Assembly (NCBI GenBank): GCA_026706985.1
Contig: JAPOXR010000016.1
Coordinates: forward strand, 1 to 64,000
DNA: 64,000 bases
Source of the DNA: Paracoccaceae bacterium
GTDB taxonomy: Bacteria; Pseudomonadota; Alphaproteobacteria; Rhodobacterales; Rhodobacteraceae
Reading direction: 5' to 3'
Positions 44,174 through 53,604 of this stretch are shown here, piece by piece. A program made the position numbers and the translations under genes. A model generated the notes under the pieces. The model was not told the DNA's origin. It made no database searches and was given only the letters and a program-made list of their open reading frames with translations. Every line of letters starts with the position of its first letter. The stretch's first letter is position 1.

Positions 44174-44881
44174 TCACTGCCGCGACAGGGAAGCGAATTC
44201 AGCTGCGGCAAGAAACTCCTTCCGGTGTTCATCTTCGATGCGCAGTTGCTCCTCATCCACACCCCAATGTTCAACCTGCCACTCTTCATCGATGCGGGCT
44301 GACCGCCATGCTTTTTCGGCGGAGATACTTCCCTCCAGCGCCGCCAAGGCGAGCAGCAGTGATCCGGAAAGCGTAACCATCTCTCCGCAACCGGCCAGTT
44401 CAAAGGCCGGCATTTCCTGCAGCCGGGCATTCAGCCCGCGCAATGCATCCGCCGGCTGCGGTAACGGCATGACGCCACTGTGGACCTTCAGTTCACCGCC
44501 AAATCGCCGCCCTGCCCAGTCAAGAACCGGATCCCATGCCCCGCATTGCCGCCGCACCAACTCTTCCGGCTGTGTGGCGCGGTAACAGACAAGTTCAAAT
44601 TCGGTATATCCGGCAATGGCGTCAACCGCCTCCTGCCGGTTCGGCTCCACCCAATCGAGAGCCGTATTGGCCCGTCGGGTCCAGGGCATGTTCCCGGCAT
44701 CGATCTTGCCGGTCTGCCGCCATTCGTCAGCCACTCTTTCAGCGAGTTGCCGTGCCGGCAGCCACAATTCTTTTCCTGCCGGAGTCTTCGCCGGTTTCCG
44801 GTCAAGCAGGATTGCGTAACCGCCGCCCTTTCGGCGCAACGAAACCTGATCCCAGTTTCGTCTGACATTCCACTCATTCAT
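44174..44881 (-). CDS. ATP12-family F1-ATPase assembly chaperone
   Basis: 235 residues. ATP12 helps assemble the F1 alpha subunit; among bacteria it is mainly alphaproteobacterial. Visible: YAILLDRKPAKTPAGKELWLP, ADEWRQTGKIDAGNMPWTRRANTALDWV and YTEFELVCYRATQPEELVRRQCGAWDPVLDW. The ATG at 44881 overlaps the pseudouridine synthase stop (ATGA). Last gene of the rpsM-rplQ-rarA-crcB run. Confidence 0.93.
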   Translation of the reverse strand: MNEWNVRRNWDQVSLRRKGGGYAILLDRKPAKTPAGKELWLPARQLAERVADEWRQTGKIDAGNMPWTRRANTALDWVEPNRQEAVDAIAGYTEFELVCYRATQPEELVRRQCGAWDPVLDWAGRRFGGELKVHSGVMPLPQPADALRGLNARLQEMPAFELAGCGEMVTLSGSLLLALAALEGSISAEKAWRSARIDEEWQVEHWGVDEEQLRIEDEHRKEFLAAAEFASLSRQ

Positions 44882-45843
44882 GATACGATCCGTACCCATT
44901 CCGGCGTGGCTCCGCCCAGCCCGAGAGCCTGGATTTTTTCCCGCATATGCGATGGCAGCGGAGCTGTCAGGTGGAGCTCCGTCTCCGAGACCGGATGCCG
45001 GAAAGCCAGCATATGGGCATGCAACTGAAGGGGGCCACTGAGAATTCCGCCTTCCCGGGCACGGTCACCATATCTTCGGTCACCGAGTACGGGATGCCCG
45101 ATGGCCGCCATATGGGCACGCAGCTGGTGTTTGCGCCCGGTCAGCGGAGACAGTGCCACAAGCGAAGCGCGGTCACCCAGATTCTCCAGCACTTGGAATT
45201 CGGAAACCGCGCTCTTAGCCTCGGCGCCGGGCAGACAAATCATGCTCCCCTGCCGCCCTTTGGCAGGCTGAAGTGCCAACTCCACGCGCCCGCATCGCGG
45301 CTCCGGACAACCCAGAAGGATTGCCCAATACAGTTTACGCACAGCGCCGGAACGAAAGGCGTGGGCAAGGCCGGCGGCGGCTTTGCGGGTCCGGGCCATA
45401 ACCACGACGCCGGAAGTGTTCATGTCCAGCCGGTGCACGAGTCTCGGCCTTTCATTCTCTGTGGACAGAAAATGCTCCGCCACCGCATCCAGATGCCGCA
45501 CCCGACCGCGTCCGCCCTGCACCGCCACTCCCTGCGGCTTGTTGAAGCCGATGACATGCTCGTCAGAATACAGAATTGATCGGCGCAGCCATTCCGGCTC
45601 AGGAAAATCTGCCGCCACATCCCGCCGTTGCCTGTCAGAGTGATCCTGCCGGATCTCCGGCAGTTGAATGACCTGCCCGTCCCGTAACCGTGTCGACGCC
45701 TCGGCAGGGTTTCCGTCGATCCGTATCCGGCCCTCACGGCAAAGCTTCTGAATGCGTGATTGGGGTAGCCCTTTGAACCTGCATTTGAGCCACCTGTCCA
45801 GCCGAAGCCCTGAATCCCGGGCTTTTACCTCAGTCGTCCGCAT
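44878..45843 (-). CDS. RluC/RluD-family 23S rRNA pseudouridine synthase
   Basis: 321 residues. An N-terminal S4 domain (LRLDRWLKCRFKGLPQSRIQKLCREGRIRIDG) and the synthase domain with the catalytic Asp in LVHRLDMNTSGVVVMARTRKAA, then SPLTGRKHQLRAHMAAIGHPVLGDRRYG. Probably makes the RluC pseudouridines. ATG 45843 (MRTTEVKARDSG) lies 5 bp after crcB. Confidence 0.93.
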   Translation of the reverse strand: MRTTEVKARDSGLRLDRWLKCRFKGLPQSRIQKLCREGRIRIDGNPAEASTRLRDGQVIQLPEIRQDHSDRQRRDVAADFPEPEWLRRSILYSDEHVIGFNKPQGVAVQGGRGRVRHLDAVAEHFLSTENERPRLVHRLDMNTSGVVVMARTRKAAAGLAHAFRSGAVRKLYWAILLGCPEPRCGRVELALQPAKGRQGSMICLPGAEAKSAVSEFQVLENLGDRASLVALSPLTGRKHQLRAHMAAIGHPVLGDRRYGDRAREGGILSGPLQLHAHMLAFRHPVSETELHLTAPLPSHMREKIQALGLGGATPEWVRIVS

Positions 45844-45848
45844 TCCTT

Positions 45849-46232
45849 TCACCCGGCAATCCAACGGCCGAAGGCAATTCCGGCGCACAGCATCGCCATC
45901 GCGAGAATCACGGTTGCGGTGAGATAGAGGAATGCTTCCCAGATGCGGCCGGAACCCGCCAGTGTCCAGGCATCCAGGGCATAGGCTGACATCGTCGTGT
46001 AGCCACCGAGCACTCCGGTCATGATGAACGGTGCCGGCCAGACGGGTCCGGACGACCGTTCGGGCAGAAGGGAGAATGCGATCCCCATGAGGAGGCAGCC
46101 GATCAAATTCACCGCCAGAGTGCCGACCGGGAAGTGGGTGCCGAAGACAAGATCCGCCAGACGGTCAGTCAAATACCGGGCCACGGCACCCGCCGCGCCG
46201 CCGATGGCAATCTGCAGCAAAGTCACGGTCAT
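45849..46232 (-). CDS. crcB: Fluoride efflux channel CrcB (Fluc)
   Basis: 127 residues, four membrane helices: IAIGGAAGAVARYLTDRL, FPVGTLAVNLIGCLLMGIAFSLL, GVLGGYTTMSAYALDAW and a final helix. The N of VNLIG and the TTMS motif are channel residues. No fluoride riboswitch can fit the 37-bp gap before it. Confidence 0.93.
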   Translation of the reverse strand: MTVTLLQIAIGGAAGAVARYLTDRLADLVFGTHFPVGTLAVNLIGCLLMGIAFSLLPERSSGPVWPAPFIMTGVLGGYTTMSAYALDAWTLAGSGRIWEAFLYLTATVILAMAMLCAGIAFGRWIAG

Positions 46233-46269
46233 GTTCCAGTTTCCGCCGTTACCGGCCGAAGCGGGTGGC

Positions 46270-47610
46270 TCAGGCCTGCTGACGTTTTCGCCTCAGGCGG
46301 GCGAAATAGGCAAGCCGTTTCCGCATTTCACGCTCGAATCCACGCTCGACCGGGAAATAATATTCGGCGCGCGGGAGAGATTCAGGAAAGCAGTTCTGTC
46401 CGGAAAATCCATCCTCCGAATCATGATCATAGGCGTAGTCTTCCCCATATCCGATCTGTTTCATAAGCTGTGTCGGCGCATTCAGTATGTGCTTGGGAGG
46501 CGGCATCGAACCGCTGGCGGCCGCGGCCTTTCTGGCGGAGCTGAATGCCTTGTAGGCGGCGTTGGATTTCGGTGCCAATGCCAGATGGATGACCGCCTGC
46601 GCAATCGCCAATTCGCCCTCAGGACTGCCGAGCCGTTCGTAACATTCCCACGCCGCCAGACATTGCGCCAATGCGCCCGGATCAGCGAGGCCGATATCCT
46701 CTGACGCCATCCGGGTTACCCGGCGGGCCACGAAACGCGGATCCTCGCCGGCATTCAGCATCCGCGCAAGCCAATAAAGTGACGCGTCCGGGTCGGAACT
46801 GCGTACCGATTTGTGCAGCGCCGAAATCAGATTGTAATGCCAGTCTCCGGACTTGTCGTAATGCGCCGCCCGCCGCGAAAGCACCTCTTCCACTTCCAGC
46901 CGCTCCATTGCCTGAGCCGGACCGTGCAGCCACAACTGTTCCGCCAGGCTGATCAAAATCCTCGCATCTCCATCCGCCAGATCAATCACATATCCGCGTG
47001 CCTCCGGTGTAGCCGGAAGCCGACCGCCAAGATATGTTTCCACGCGCTCCAGAATTTCCTCCAATTCGGCCGCATTCAGCCGTTCCAGGACCAACACGGA
47101 AGCTCTCGACAGCAGCGCCGAATTGAGTTCGAAGGATGGGTTTTCGGTGGTGGCGCCGATCAGCGTGATGGTGCCGTCTTCCATAAAGGGTAGAAAAGCG
47201 TCCTGCTGGCTGCGGTTGAACCGATGCACTTCATCGACGAAAAGCAGCGTTCCCTGCCCATTTCTGAAGCGCTCGCCGGCTCTGTCGAAAATCGCCCGCA
47301 ATTCGCGCACGCCGGCAAGAACAGCGCTGGTCTGAACAAATTCCTGTCCCGAAATACCGGCCAGCAACCTGGCGACAGTGGTCTTGCCGACCCCGGGCGG
47401 TCCCCACAGAATCGTCGATGAGACCCTGCCCGATGAGATCATCCGACCGAGCGCACCGCCGCTGCCGAAAAGGTGCGACTGCCCGACAAATTCAGCAAAA
47501 CCGGCTGGACGCAGACGATCCGCGAGTGGACGCAACTCCGCACCCGCCGCCGGTTGTTTTCTGTCAGACTTCAATGGCTTTGCCCGATTGACAGCCGGGC
47601 CGCGGCTCAA
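46270..47610 (-). CDS. rarA: Replication-associated recombination ATPase RarA (MgsA)
   Basis: 446-residue clamp-loader-like AAA+ protein acting at stalled forks. Walker [16 protein letters not shown], Walker [20 protein letters not shown], sensor TTENPSF, and the C-terminal [14 protein letters not shown] and [10 protein letters not shown] blocks. The TTG start overlaps the rplQ stop (TTGA), so it is coupled to a ribosomal protein gene; a later ATG would remove conserved sequence. Confidence 0.95.
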   Translation of the reverse strand: MSRGPAVNRAKPLKSDRKQPAAGAELRPLADRLRPAGFAEFVGQSHLFGSGGALGRMISSGRVSSTILWGPPGVGKTTVARLLAGISGQEFVQTSAVLAGVRELRAIFDRAGERFRNGQGTLLFVDEVHRFNRSQQDAFLPFMEDGTITLIGATTENPSFELNSALLSRASVLVLERLNAAELEEILERVETYLGGRLPATPEARGYVIDLADGDARILISLAEQLWLHGPAQAMERLEVEEVLSRRAAHYDKSGDWHYNLISALHKSVRSSDPDASLYWLARMLNAGEDPRFVARRVTRMASEDIGLADPGALAQCLAAWECYERLGSPEGELAIAQAVIHLALAPKSNAAYKAFSSARKAAAASGSMPPPKHILNAPTQLMKQIGYGEDYAYDHDSEDGFSGQNCFPESLPRAEYYFPVERGFEREMRKRLAYFARLRRKRQQA

Positions 47611-48026
47611 CTCTCCGGCGCCGGTTCCTGTTCCGCCCGCGCCCGGTCGTCAGCCCCCTTCGCCTCGACATCCCGCTCAATCAATTCCACAACCGCCATC
47701 GGTGCCGAGTCACCATATCTGAATCCGGCTTTGAGCACGCGTGTGTAACCGCCATTACGCGCTTCGTAACGCGGCCCCAGAACATCAAACAGCTTGCTGA
47801 CATGGCGGTCCTGTTTCAGGCGTGACGCCGCCAGCCGGCGCGCATGCAGATCTCCACGCTTTCCGAGCGTAATCAACTTGTCGACAATCGAGCGCAATTC
47901 TTTCGCCTTCGGCAGCGTCGTTACGATCTGCTCATGCTCAATCAACGAGCCCGCCATATTGGCGAACATCGCCCGGCGATGCTCGCTGGTTCTGTTGAGG
48001 CGACGGTAACCGCCGGAATGGCGCAT
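47607..48026 (-). CDS. rplQ: 50S ribosomal protein L17
   Basis: 139 residues: [45 protein letters not shown] and [28 protein letters not shown] 48026 is the family start. Follows rpoA and is coupled to rarA. Confidence 0.98.
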   Translation of the reverse strand: MRHSGGYRRLNRTSEHRRAMFANMAGSLIEHEQIVTTLPKAKELRSIVDKLITLGKRGDLHARRLAASRLKQDRHVSKLFDVLGPRYEARNGGYTRVLKAGFRYGDSAPMAVVELIERDVEAKGADDRARAEQEPAPES

Positions 48027-48100
48027 GGCTCTAACTCCTCTGAGCACTGTCAATCGGCCTGCGGGCGCATCTATGGGCAACCCCGGCCTCTGTCAATTGA

Positions 48101-49156
48101 TCAGTAGCTTCCTTCATGCAGTTTCGAGAGTTCGTCAACATTCTCCGGCGGCCAATCGGGATTCTCCATTCCCAGCGACAGCCCCATCTCCGCCAAAACA
48201 GCCTTGATTTCGCCGAGCGACTTACGGCCGAAATTCGGCGTTTTCAGCATTTCATGCTCCGATTTCAGCACCAGATCACCGATATAGACGATATTGTCAT
48301 TCTTCAGACAATTAGCGGCGCGGACCGACAGTTCCAGCTCCTCCACCTTGCGGAAGAATTGCGGGTTAAGGCGTGCCTGTTCCGGTTCGTCGGCCGGTTT
48401 AACGATCTGCGGCTCCTTGAAATGGACAAATTCGCTGATCTGTGACTCGATGATGCGTGCTGCGATGCCGAGCGCATCCCGCGGCGAAACCGAGCCGTCG
48501 GTCTCAATATTCAGCACCAGTTTATCGTAGTCCAGCCGTTGGCCTTTGCGCGCCTGCTCCACCTTGTAGGCGACCCGGCGCACCGGTGAAAAAATCGAGT
48601 CCACGGCGATACGACCGACCAGATTCTCATCAAACCGGTGTTCTTCGGCGTCGACAAATCCCCGTCCCCGTTCCGCTGTCAATTCGATCCTGAGCGAGGC
48701 ACCTTTGTCGAGATGGCAGATGATATGTTCGGGATTCAGAATGGTAACACCGCTTCTGCCTTCGATATCGCCGGCGCAGACTTTGCCGGACCCGGAGGCA
48801 TTCAGTGAAAGGCGGCATTTTCCCTCCGGGTTGGTGACGCTGAGCCTGATATCTTTCAGGTTGAGCACAATTTCGGTGATGTCTTCGCGCACACCCTTGA
48901 TCGAAGAGAATTCATGCACTTCACCTTCTATTAGCACTGAGGTGATCGCCGCCCCTTTGATCGAAGACAACAGCACCCGCCGCAGCGAATTTCCGAGTGT
49001 CAGGCCGAACCCCCGTTCCAGCGGTTCCACAGTGATGGTCGCCTGCCGACCGGGGTCTTTCCCCGCTTTCACATCGATCCTGTCCGGCTTGATCAGTCCT
49101 TCCCAATTTTCTGCGAAATCTGCATTCTTGGCTGCATTTGCGCTCAATACGTTCAT
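48101..49156 (-). CDS. rpoA: DNA-directed RNA polymerase alpha subunit
   Basis: 351 residues. N-terminal assembly domain ([33 protein letters not shown]) and C-terminal domain that binds UP elements and activators ([45 protein letters not shown]). ATG 49156 has GGAGA upstream; the frame to 49276 is an extension only. Confidence 0.98.
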   Translation of the reverse strand: MNVLSANAAKNADFAENWEGLIKPDRIDVKAGKDPGRQATITVEPLERGFGLTLGNSLRRVLLSSIKGAAITSVLIEGEVHEFSSIKGVREDITEIVLNLKDIRLSVTNPEGKCRLSLNASGSGKVCAGDIEGRSGVTILNPEHIICHLDKGASLRIELTAERGRGFVDAEEHRFDENLVGRIAVDSIFSPVRRVAYKVEQARKGQRLDYDKLVLNIETDGSVSPRDALGIAARIIESQISEFVHFKEPQIVKPADEPEQARLNPQFFRKVEELELSVRAANCLKNDNIVYIGDLVLKSEHEMLKTPNFGRKSLGEIKAVLAEMGLSLGMENPDWPPENVDELSKLHEGSY

Positions 49157-49245
49157 TGCGTTGTCTCCAAATTCATTTCCTGCTCCCTCAGGGGGGCGGA
49201 AAAACCGGGATTGAAATTCCTGCACCGGCTTGCGGCGCAGCATTA

Positions 49246-49629
49246 TCAAACGCGGCGACGTTTCGGTGGGCGGCACCCATTATGGGCAATCGGAGTGACA
49301 TCCCGGATAGCGGTGATCACAAATCCGGCACCGGCCAAGGCGCGCAATGCGCTTTCACGGCCTGATCCGGGGCCCTGAACCTCGACTTCGAGCGTCCTGA
49401 TGCCATGATCACTGGCCTTGCGGGCCACATCCTCCGCAGCCAACTGTGCGGCATATGGGGTGGATTTACGGGATCCCTTGAAACCCATTGCTCCGGCCGA
49501 TGACCAGGCAATCGCATTGCCTTGAACATCGGAGATGAGAATCTTGGTATTGTTGAATGAGGAATTCACATGCGCCACACCGGTCGCAATGTTTTTCCGT
49601 TCTTTCCGACGGGGGCGGTCTGCTGCCAA
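49246..49629 (-). CDS. rpsK: 30S ribosomal protein S11
   Basis: 127 residues: [42 protein letters not shown] and the C-terminal [14 protein letters not shown]. Starts with TTG behind GGAGAG, which fits the family's length. Overlaps no neighbour. Confidence 0.97.
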   Translation of the reverse strand: MAADRPRRKERKNIATGVAHVNSSFNNTKILISDVQGNAIAWSSAGAMGFKGSRKSTPYAAQLAAEDVARKASDHGIRTLEVEVQGPGSGRESALRALAGAGFVITAIRDVTPIAHNGCRPPKRRRV

Positions 49630-49641
49630 CTCTGCTCTCCG

Positions 49642-50010
49642 TTACTTCTTCTTGCCCGCGATTGGCTTGGCCGGGCCTTTCCGCGTCCGCGCATTGGTAT
49701 GGGTGCGCTGACCTCTTGTCGGCAGCCCACGACGATGCCGGAGTCCGCGGTAACAGCCAAGATCCATCATTCGCTTGACATTCATCTGGATTTCACGGCG
49801 AAGGGCGCCTTCAACCGTGAGGTTGCGGTCGATATGCTCGCGCAGCACCAGGACTTCACTATCGGTCAATTCATTCAGGCGCTTGGCCTGATCAATACCG
49901 ACGGATTCGCATATGGAACGCGCCGTCGCGTGTCCGATGCCGTAAATGCTGGTCAGAGCAATCGGGACGCGCTTGCGTGTTGGAAGATTAACGCCTTGAA
50001 TTCGCGCCAA
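49642..50010 (-). CDS. rpsM: 30S ribosomal protein S13
   Basis: 122 residues: [51 protein letters not shown]. Starts with TTG behind a strong AAGGAG site. First gene of the rpsM-rpsK-rpoA-rplQ unit, here separated from adk by 2.9 kb and served by its own promoter. Confidence 0.97.
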   Translation of the reverse strand: MARIQGVNLPTRKRVPIALTSIYGIGHATARSICESVGIDQAKRLNELTDSEVLVLREHIDRNLTVEGALRREIQMNVKRMMDLGCYRGLRHRRGLPTRGQRTHTNARTRKGPAKPIAGKKK

Positions 50011-50173
50011 TTGTCAGGCTCCTTTCTCTGCCTCCGCAAACCCGTTTCAACGCAGCCGCACATCCTGCCATTGCAGACCCGTCTGCTGCCGGGCGGAGGT
50101 TCTGCGAAGATGGTCGGATGTGAAGAATGGCCGAAAATTCGAATAAGCGAAGCGACGTAACAACAGGGCGATG
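50011..50173 (-). other. Untranslated leader of the rpsM operon
   Basis: About 160 nt between the predicted start of transcription and rpsM. No gene. In other bacteria the rpsM leader is the site of S4 autoregulation; I cannot recognise that structure here by eye. Confidence 0.35.
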
Positions 50174-50202
50174 CCGATAACAGGCCTGCACGGCATGGTC
50201 AA
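50174..50202 (-). promoter_or_regulatory. Promoter of the rpsM-rpsK-rpoA-rplQ unit
   Basis: On the minus strand TTGACC (50197-50202), 17-bp spacer, TATCGG (50174-50179). Both boxes and the spacing are good. It gives the alpha-operon genes their own transcription start beside the inserted segment. Confidence 0.65.
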
Positions 50203-50291
50203 GCACCTGTCGGCGTTTTTCGTAGCTGTTTTCAGTCGGCCTCTTGCCACCTAGGGTACCAAAATCCCGTTGCCTTGATCAGTTGTGCAAG

Positions 50292-50321
50292 TTGACTTGC
50301 GGCCGATCTTACTGATATGCG
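50292..50321 (+). promoter_or_regulatory. Candidate promoter of the GMP reductase gene
   Basis: TTGACT (50292-50297), 18 bp, TATGCG (50316-50321), divergent from the rpsM promoter. The leader to the GMP reductase start would be about 180 nt; I see no gene in it. Confidence 0.4.
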
Positions 50322-50507
50322 GTATTGGCAAGGAGACCAGACGGATTCCACCCGACAGACTGCGGTTGAGAAGTATCGATGACAGTCGTTCGGGTGCGGG
50401 AAAAGTCAGGTATATTTGCGCGAAAGTGGTTGTTTGGCGGGGCCGTGATCCGCAGGCGACCGGATTGTCTGTTGAGTGGCGGATGATCACCGGGGGAAAC
50501 GCGCAGC

Positions 50508-51623
50508 ATGATCAGTGAAGATATCAAGCTTGACTATGATGATGTTCTCATTGTCCCGGGAAAGAGCCCGATTGCCAGCCGCAAACAGGTTGAATTGAAT
50601 GTCGGTATCGATTTCCCGGCACGCCGGGCCGGCTTTTCCGGAATTCCCATCATGGCGGCGAACATGGATGGTGTCGGCACGGTTGAGATGGCCGACGCCC
50701 TCCGACGGCACGGGATTTTCACCTGCCTGACAAAATTTCATGCGCCGGAGCAGCTGGCGGAATATTTTTCAGCCGATCCGGAACGCCGGGCTTTTGCCGC
50801 TGTGACCATCGGCATCGGCGACGAGGATTGGGAGAAATTCACCAGAACCGCGGAACTGACCGGCGCGCATTTGACCTATGTGTGCCTGGATGTCGCAAAT
50901 GGCTACACCGACCGGTTCGTCGACTGCGTCCGCCGCTTCCGCGACACTTTCCCCGACAAGGTTCTGATTGCCGGCAATGTGGTGACGCCGGAACAGACCG
51001 GCTGTCTGATCGCGGCGGGCGCCGATTTGGTGAAAGTCGGTATCGGCGGCGGCAGCGTCTGTGAAACCCGCGTCAAGACCGGCGTCGGCTACCCGCAATT
51101 CTCAACCGTCATCGAATGCGCGCATGCGGCCCGGGAAGCGGGGGGACGTATCATCGCTGACGGCGGTTGCACCACGCCCGGAGATGTCGCGAAGGCGCTT
51201 GCGGCCGGTGCCGATTTTGTCATGCTCGGGGGTATGTTCGCCGGGCACCTGGAAGGGGGCGGCAAGATTGTTGACCGCTATTTCCGCTGTGACGAAGTGT
51301 CAGAGAGCGGAGAATTGGTCATCGATAAGCGTCAATTCGTGGAATTCTATGGTATGAGTTCCAAAACCGCCAATGAGAAACATTTCGGCGGTCTGCAGAA
51401 TTACCGTTCAAGCGAAGGCAGAAGGGTGCTGCTGCCGCTGAAACCCGACCTCAATGAAACCATCCGCGATCTGCTCGGAGGCCTGCGCAGCGCCTGCAGC
51501 TATGTCGGTGCGGGAAATCTCCGGCAATTACCGGAGCGGGCACGTTTTGTGCGCTGTGGAAACACCCACAACCGCGTTTTTGAGGAACTGGCACTGCAGG
51601 AAACCGGCGCTATCCGGATATAA
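50508..51623 (+). CDS. guaC: GMP reductase
   Basis: Converts GMP to IMP with NADPH in purine salvage. 371 residues, (beta/alpha)8 barrel, no CBS domains. [14 protein letters not shown] begins the fold; the catalytic loop is [22 protein letters not shown] with C185 and T187, followed by [38 protein letters not shown]. The loop differs from E. coli GuaC (GPGSVCTTR) by Gly for Pro and Glu for the first Thr. The gene faces away from rpsM and sits where adk and rpsM normally adjoin, suggesting insertion. Confidence 0.92.
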   Translation: MISEDIKLDYDDVLIVPGKSPIASRKQVELNVGIDFPARRAGFSGIPIMAANMDGVGTVEMADALRRHGIFTCLTKFHAPEQLAEYFSADPERRAFAAVTIGIGDEDWEKFTRTAELTGAHLTYVCLDVANGYTDRFVDCVRRFRDTFPDKVLIAGNVVTPEQTGCLIAAGADLVKVGIGGGSVCETRVKTGVGYPQFSTVIECAHAAREAGGRIIADGGCTTPGDVAKALAAGADFVMLGGMFAGHLEGGGKIVDRYFRCDEVSESGELVIDKRQFVEFYGMSSKTANEKHFGGLQNYRSSEGRRVLLPLKPDLNETIRDLLGGLRSACSYVGAGNLRQLPERARFVRCGNTHNRVFEELALQETGAIRI

Positions 51624-51841
51624 CCGCCTTCCGAAAAATGGTTCTTGACCCGGGGACGCATGGCGACACAGCCTATCTCCGCCATCGACCGCCGTGTTCC
51701 GCCGGGAAAATGTGTGAGAGTGCAATGGTTATTTTTTCCAATCTACTCCGGTTTGCAGCCTTCAGCACGACAATCCGGTCGAGAGCTGCGCGACAACTTT
51801 GATTGAAATCTGGCAGCGTGCCGAGGCACGAAATTATGTCT
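51624..51841. other. Spacer between guaC and the toxin-antitoxin pair
   Basis: About 220 bases without a credible gene or clear terminator; it becomes AT-richer toward the HigB promoter. Confidence 0.4.
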
Positions 51842-51870
51842 TTGACTTCATATTTTGACGACCCTATTCT
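51842..51870 (+). promoter_or_regulatory. Promoter of the HigBA-like pair, predicted leaderless
   Basis: TTGACT (51842-51847), 17 bp, TATTCT (51865-51870). The toxin GTG begins 7 bases after the -10 box, so transcription should start at or beside the start codon. No ribosome binding site precedes the GTG. Confidence 0.55.
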
Positions 51871-51876
51871 GCCGCC

Positions 51877-52233
51877 GTGAGTTGGCGAGTCCAGATAGTG
51901 GAGGAATTCGAACCCGAACTGTCAGCATTGCCGCTGAAGGTACGCCGGTCAATTTTTGCATATTCGCGGCTGCTTAGTGAATTCGGCCCGAATCTCGGGC
52001 GCCCGCGTGTGGATACTTTGAACGGCTCGCGGCATGCGAACATGAAGGAGATACGGTTTAGCGCGGCAGGCGGGGAATGGCGGGTGGCCTTTGCGTTTGA
52101 TCCCGTGCGCAGCGCAATGCTTCTGGTAGCGGGCGACAAGTCAGGTGGCAGCGGAAGGCGATTCTATCGTAAACTTATCCGCAAGGCAGACGAGCGGTTC
52201 GACCGGCATCTTGCGGACCTCGCCGGCAAATAA
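51877..52233 (+). CDS. RelE/HigB-type toxin (phage Gp49-like family)
   Basis: 118 residues. Pattern of Gp49-like HigB toxins: MSWRVQIVEEFEPELSALPLKVR, LGRPRVDTLNGSRHANMKEIRF, GGEWRVAFAFDPVRSAMLLVAGDKSG and RFYRKLIRKADERF. Such toxins cut mRNA at the ribosome. GTG start. Toxin precedes antitoxin, as in HigBA, with 15 bp between. Confidence 0.88.
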   Translation: MSWRVQIVEEFEPELSALPLKVRRSIFAYSRLLSEFGPNLGRPRVDTLNGSRHANMKEIRFSAAGGEWRVAFAFDPVRSAMLLVAGDKSGGSGRRFYRKLIRKADERFDRHLADLAGK

Positions 52234-52248
52234 GAAAGGAGAAAGCTC

Positions 52249-52575
52249 ATGGTTCTGGATATTGAGGATGCGATCGCGGGTCTTGACTCTGACGAACGCC
52301 GCAAGGTGGAGGAAATGGCCGCTGAATTGATTGCCGAGGAGATGACGTTGCGCGAGTTGCGCAAGGCTCGCGCCCTTACTCAAGCCAGCGTAGCGCGTGA
52401 GCTCGGCATAAGCCAGGATGCGATCTCCCGGCTGGAGAAGCGGAGTGACCTCATGCTGTCCACGCTGTCCAGAACGGTGGAGGCGATGGGCGGCCGCCTG
52501 TCGCTGATCGCCCACTTTCCTGACCGCCCGCCGGTCGAACTCGCCGGCATCGCCGAACACGACGCGCGGAATTGA
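52249..52575 (+). CDS. XRE-family antitoxin (HigA-like)
   Basis: 108 residues. Helix-turn-helix LRELRKARALTQASVARELGISQDAISRLEKRSDLMLSTLSR, then a short strand region GGRLSLIAHFPDRPPVEL typical of this antitoxin group. The N-terminal 40 residues are helical and acidic. Strong ribosome binding site (AAGGAG), unlike the toxin, so antitoxin should be made in excess. Likely represses the pair's promoter. Confidence 0.9.
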   Translation: MVLDIEDAIAGLDSDERRKVEEMAAELIAEEMTLRELRKARALTQASVARELGISQDAISRLEKRSDLMLSTLSRTVEAMGGRLSLIAHFPDRPPVELAGIAEHDARN

Positions 52576-52947
52576 TGCGGTATACTGACTGACTGCGGGA
52601 AGGAAAAGTGCCGAAGCGATGCTGCGACTTGCTCAGGTTTCCTTGTCTCCGGAGGTATGGAATCTGGCCATTGCGCACGGGATGAGGACTCACTCTTCTG
52701 CCCGAAATATCGATGAAACAGCAGCCAGAGGACAACTTACGAATTCTGAGAGCCACTACCCGGGTTAGCCTCAAGCGGCCGAAGACTGCTTCCGAGCGAC
52801 GATTCGGCATGAATGAGAACACCTTGGGAACCGCCGATTCTTGGGACTATCGCCAGAAAGTGGCATCATTTGATGACTTGCACCGGACACACTTTCTCCA
52901 ACACTTAGACATTTTTTCACAACCCATCAACTTGACCCGGATCGGGG
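52576..52947. other. Gene-free stretch after the toxin-antitoxin pair
   Basis: 372 bases ending at the adk stop. Open frames are short or run into adk on the antisense side. I see neither a transposase fragment nor clear inverted repeats that would mark an insertion end. Confidence 0.4.
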
Positions 52948-53604
52948 CTATGCGGATACAACGGCTTCCAGTTCATGGTGTAACTGCGCCGCAACTTCAT
53001 CCGGCCCACCGGCGCAATTCACGCGACGCAGCAGCCCGGCGCGGTAGTAATATCCCGTCAGCGGAGCCGTGTTGCGGAAATATTCCATCAGGCGGGTGCG
53101 CAGCGCCTCCTCGGAATCATCGTCGCGGCGACGGAAATCATCCGCGCCGCAGATGTCGCAGGCATCCGGTCTTGCCGGTGGATTGGTCTTCAAATGATAG
53201 ACTGCGCCGCATTTGCCGCAGGATATGCGGCCGGTTATCCGCTCAACCAACTCGTCAGGATCCACCACCAACTCAATCACCGCCGCAAGTTCCGCCCCGG
53301 CATCGGTGAGCAACTTCTCCAGGGCATCCGCCTGTGCCAGGGTGCGCGGAAATCCATCGAAGACGAAACCGCCGCCGCGGTCGCCGGAAAGCCGCTCGGC
53401 AATCAAGCCGATCACCACCTCATCGGGGACGAAGGCGCCGGTTTCCATGATCGCGGCGGCCCGTCTGCCAAGTTTGCTCCCGGACCGGGCTGCCTGGCGC
53501 AGCATATCGCCGGTCGAAAGCTGGACCATGCCGCGTTCACTGACGAGCCGCGTCGCCTGAGTGCCCTTCCCCGCGCCCGGGGGGCCCATCAGGATCAGAT
53601 TCAT
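52948..53604 (-). CDS. adk: Adenylate kinase
   Basis: 218 residues, long form. P-loop GPPGAGKGT (7-15), FDGFPRTLAQADAL, and a zinc-type LID with CGKCGAVYH and CDICGADDF. Balances ATP, ADP and AMP. Start overlaps the secY stop (ATGA). Last gene of the spc-type operon here, since rpsM does not follow directly. Confidence 0.97.
   Translation of the reverse strand: MNLILMGPPGAGKGTQATRLVSERGMVQLSTGDMLRQAARSGSKLGRRAAAIMETGAFVPDEVVIGLIAERLSGDRGGGFVFDGFPRTLAQADALEKLLTDAGAELAAVIELVVDPDELVERITGRISCGKCGAVYHLKTNPPARPDACDICGADDFRRRDDDSEEALRTRLMEYFRNTAPLTGYYYRAGLLRRVNCAGGPDEVAAQLHHELEAVVSA

Noticed and set aside
46233..46269. Possible fluoride riboswitch before crcB
   Set aside because: Only 37 bp lie between rarA and crcB, too short for the aptamer.
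52713..53309. 198-codon plus-strand frame running into adk
   Set aside because: Second half is antisense of adk; first half has no recognisable domain or ribosome binding site.
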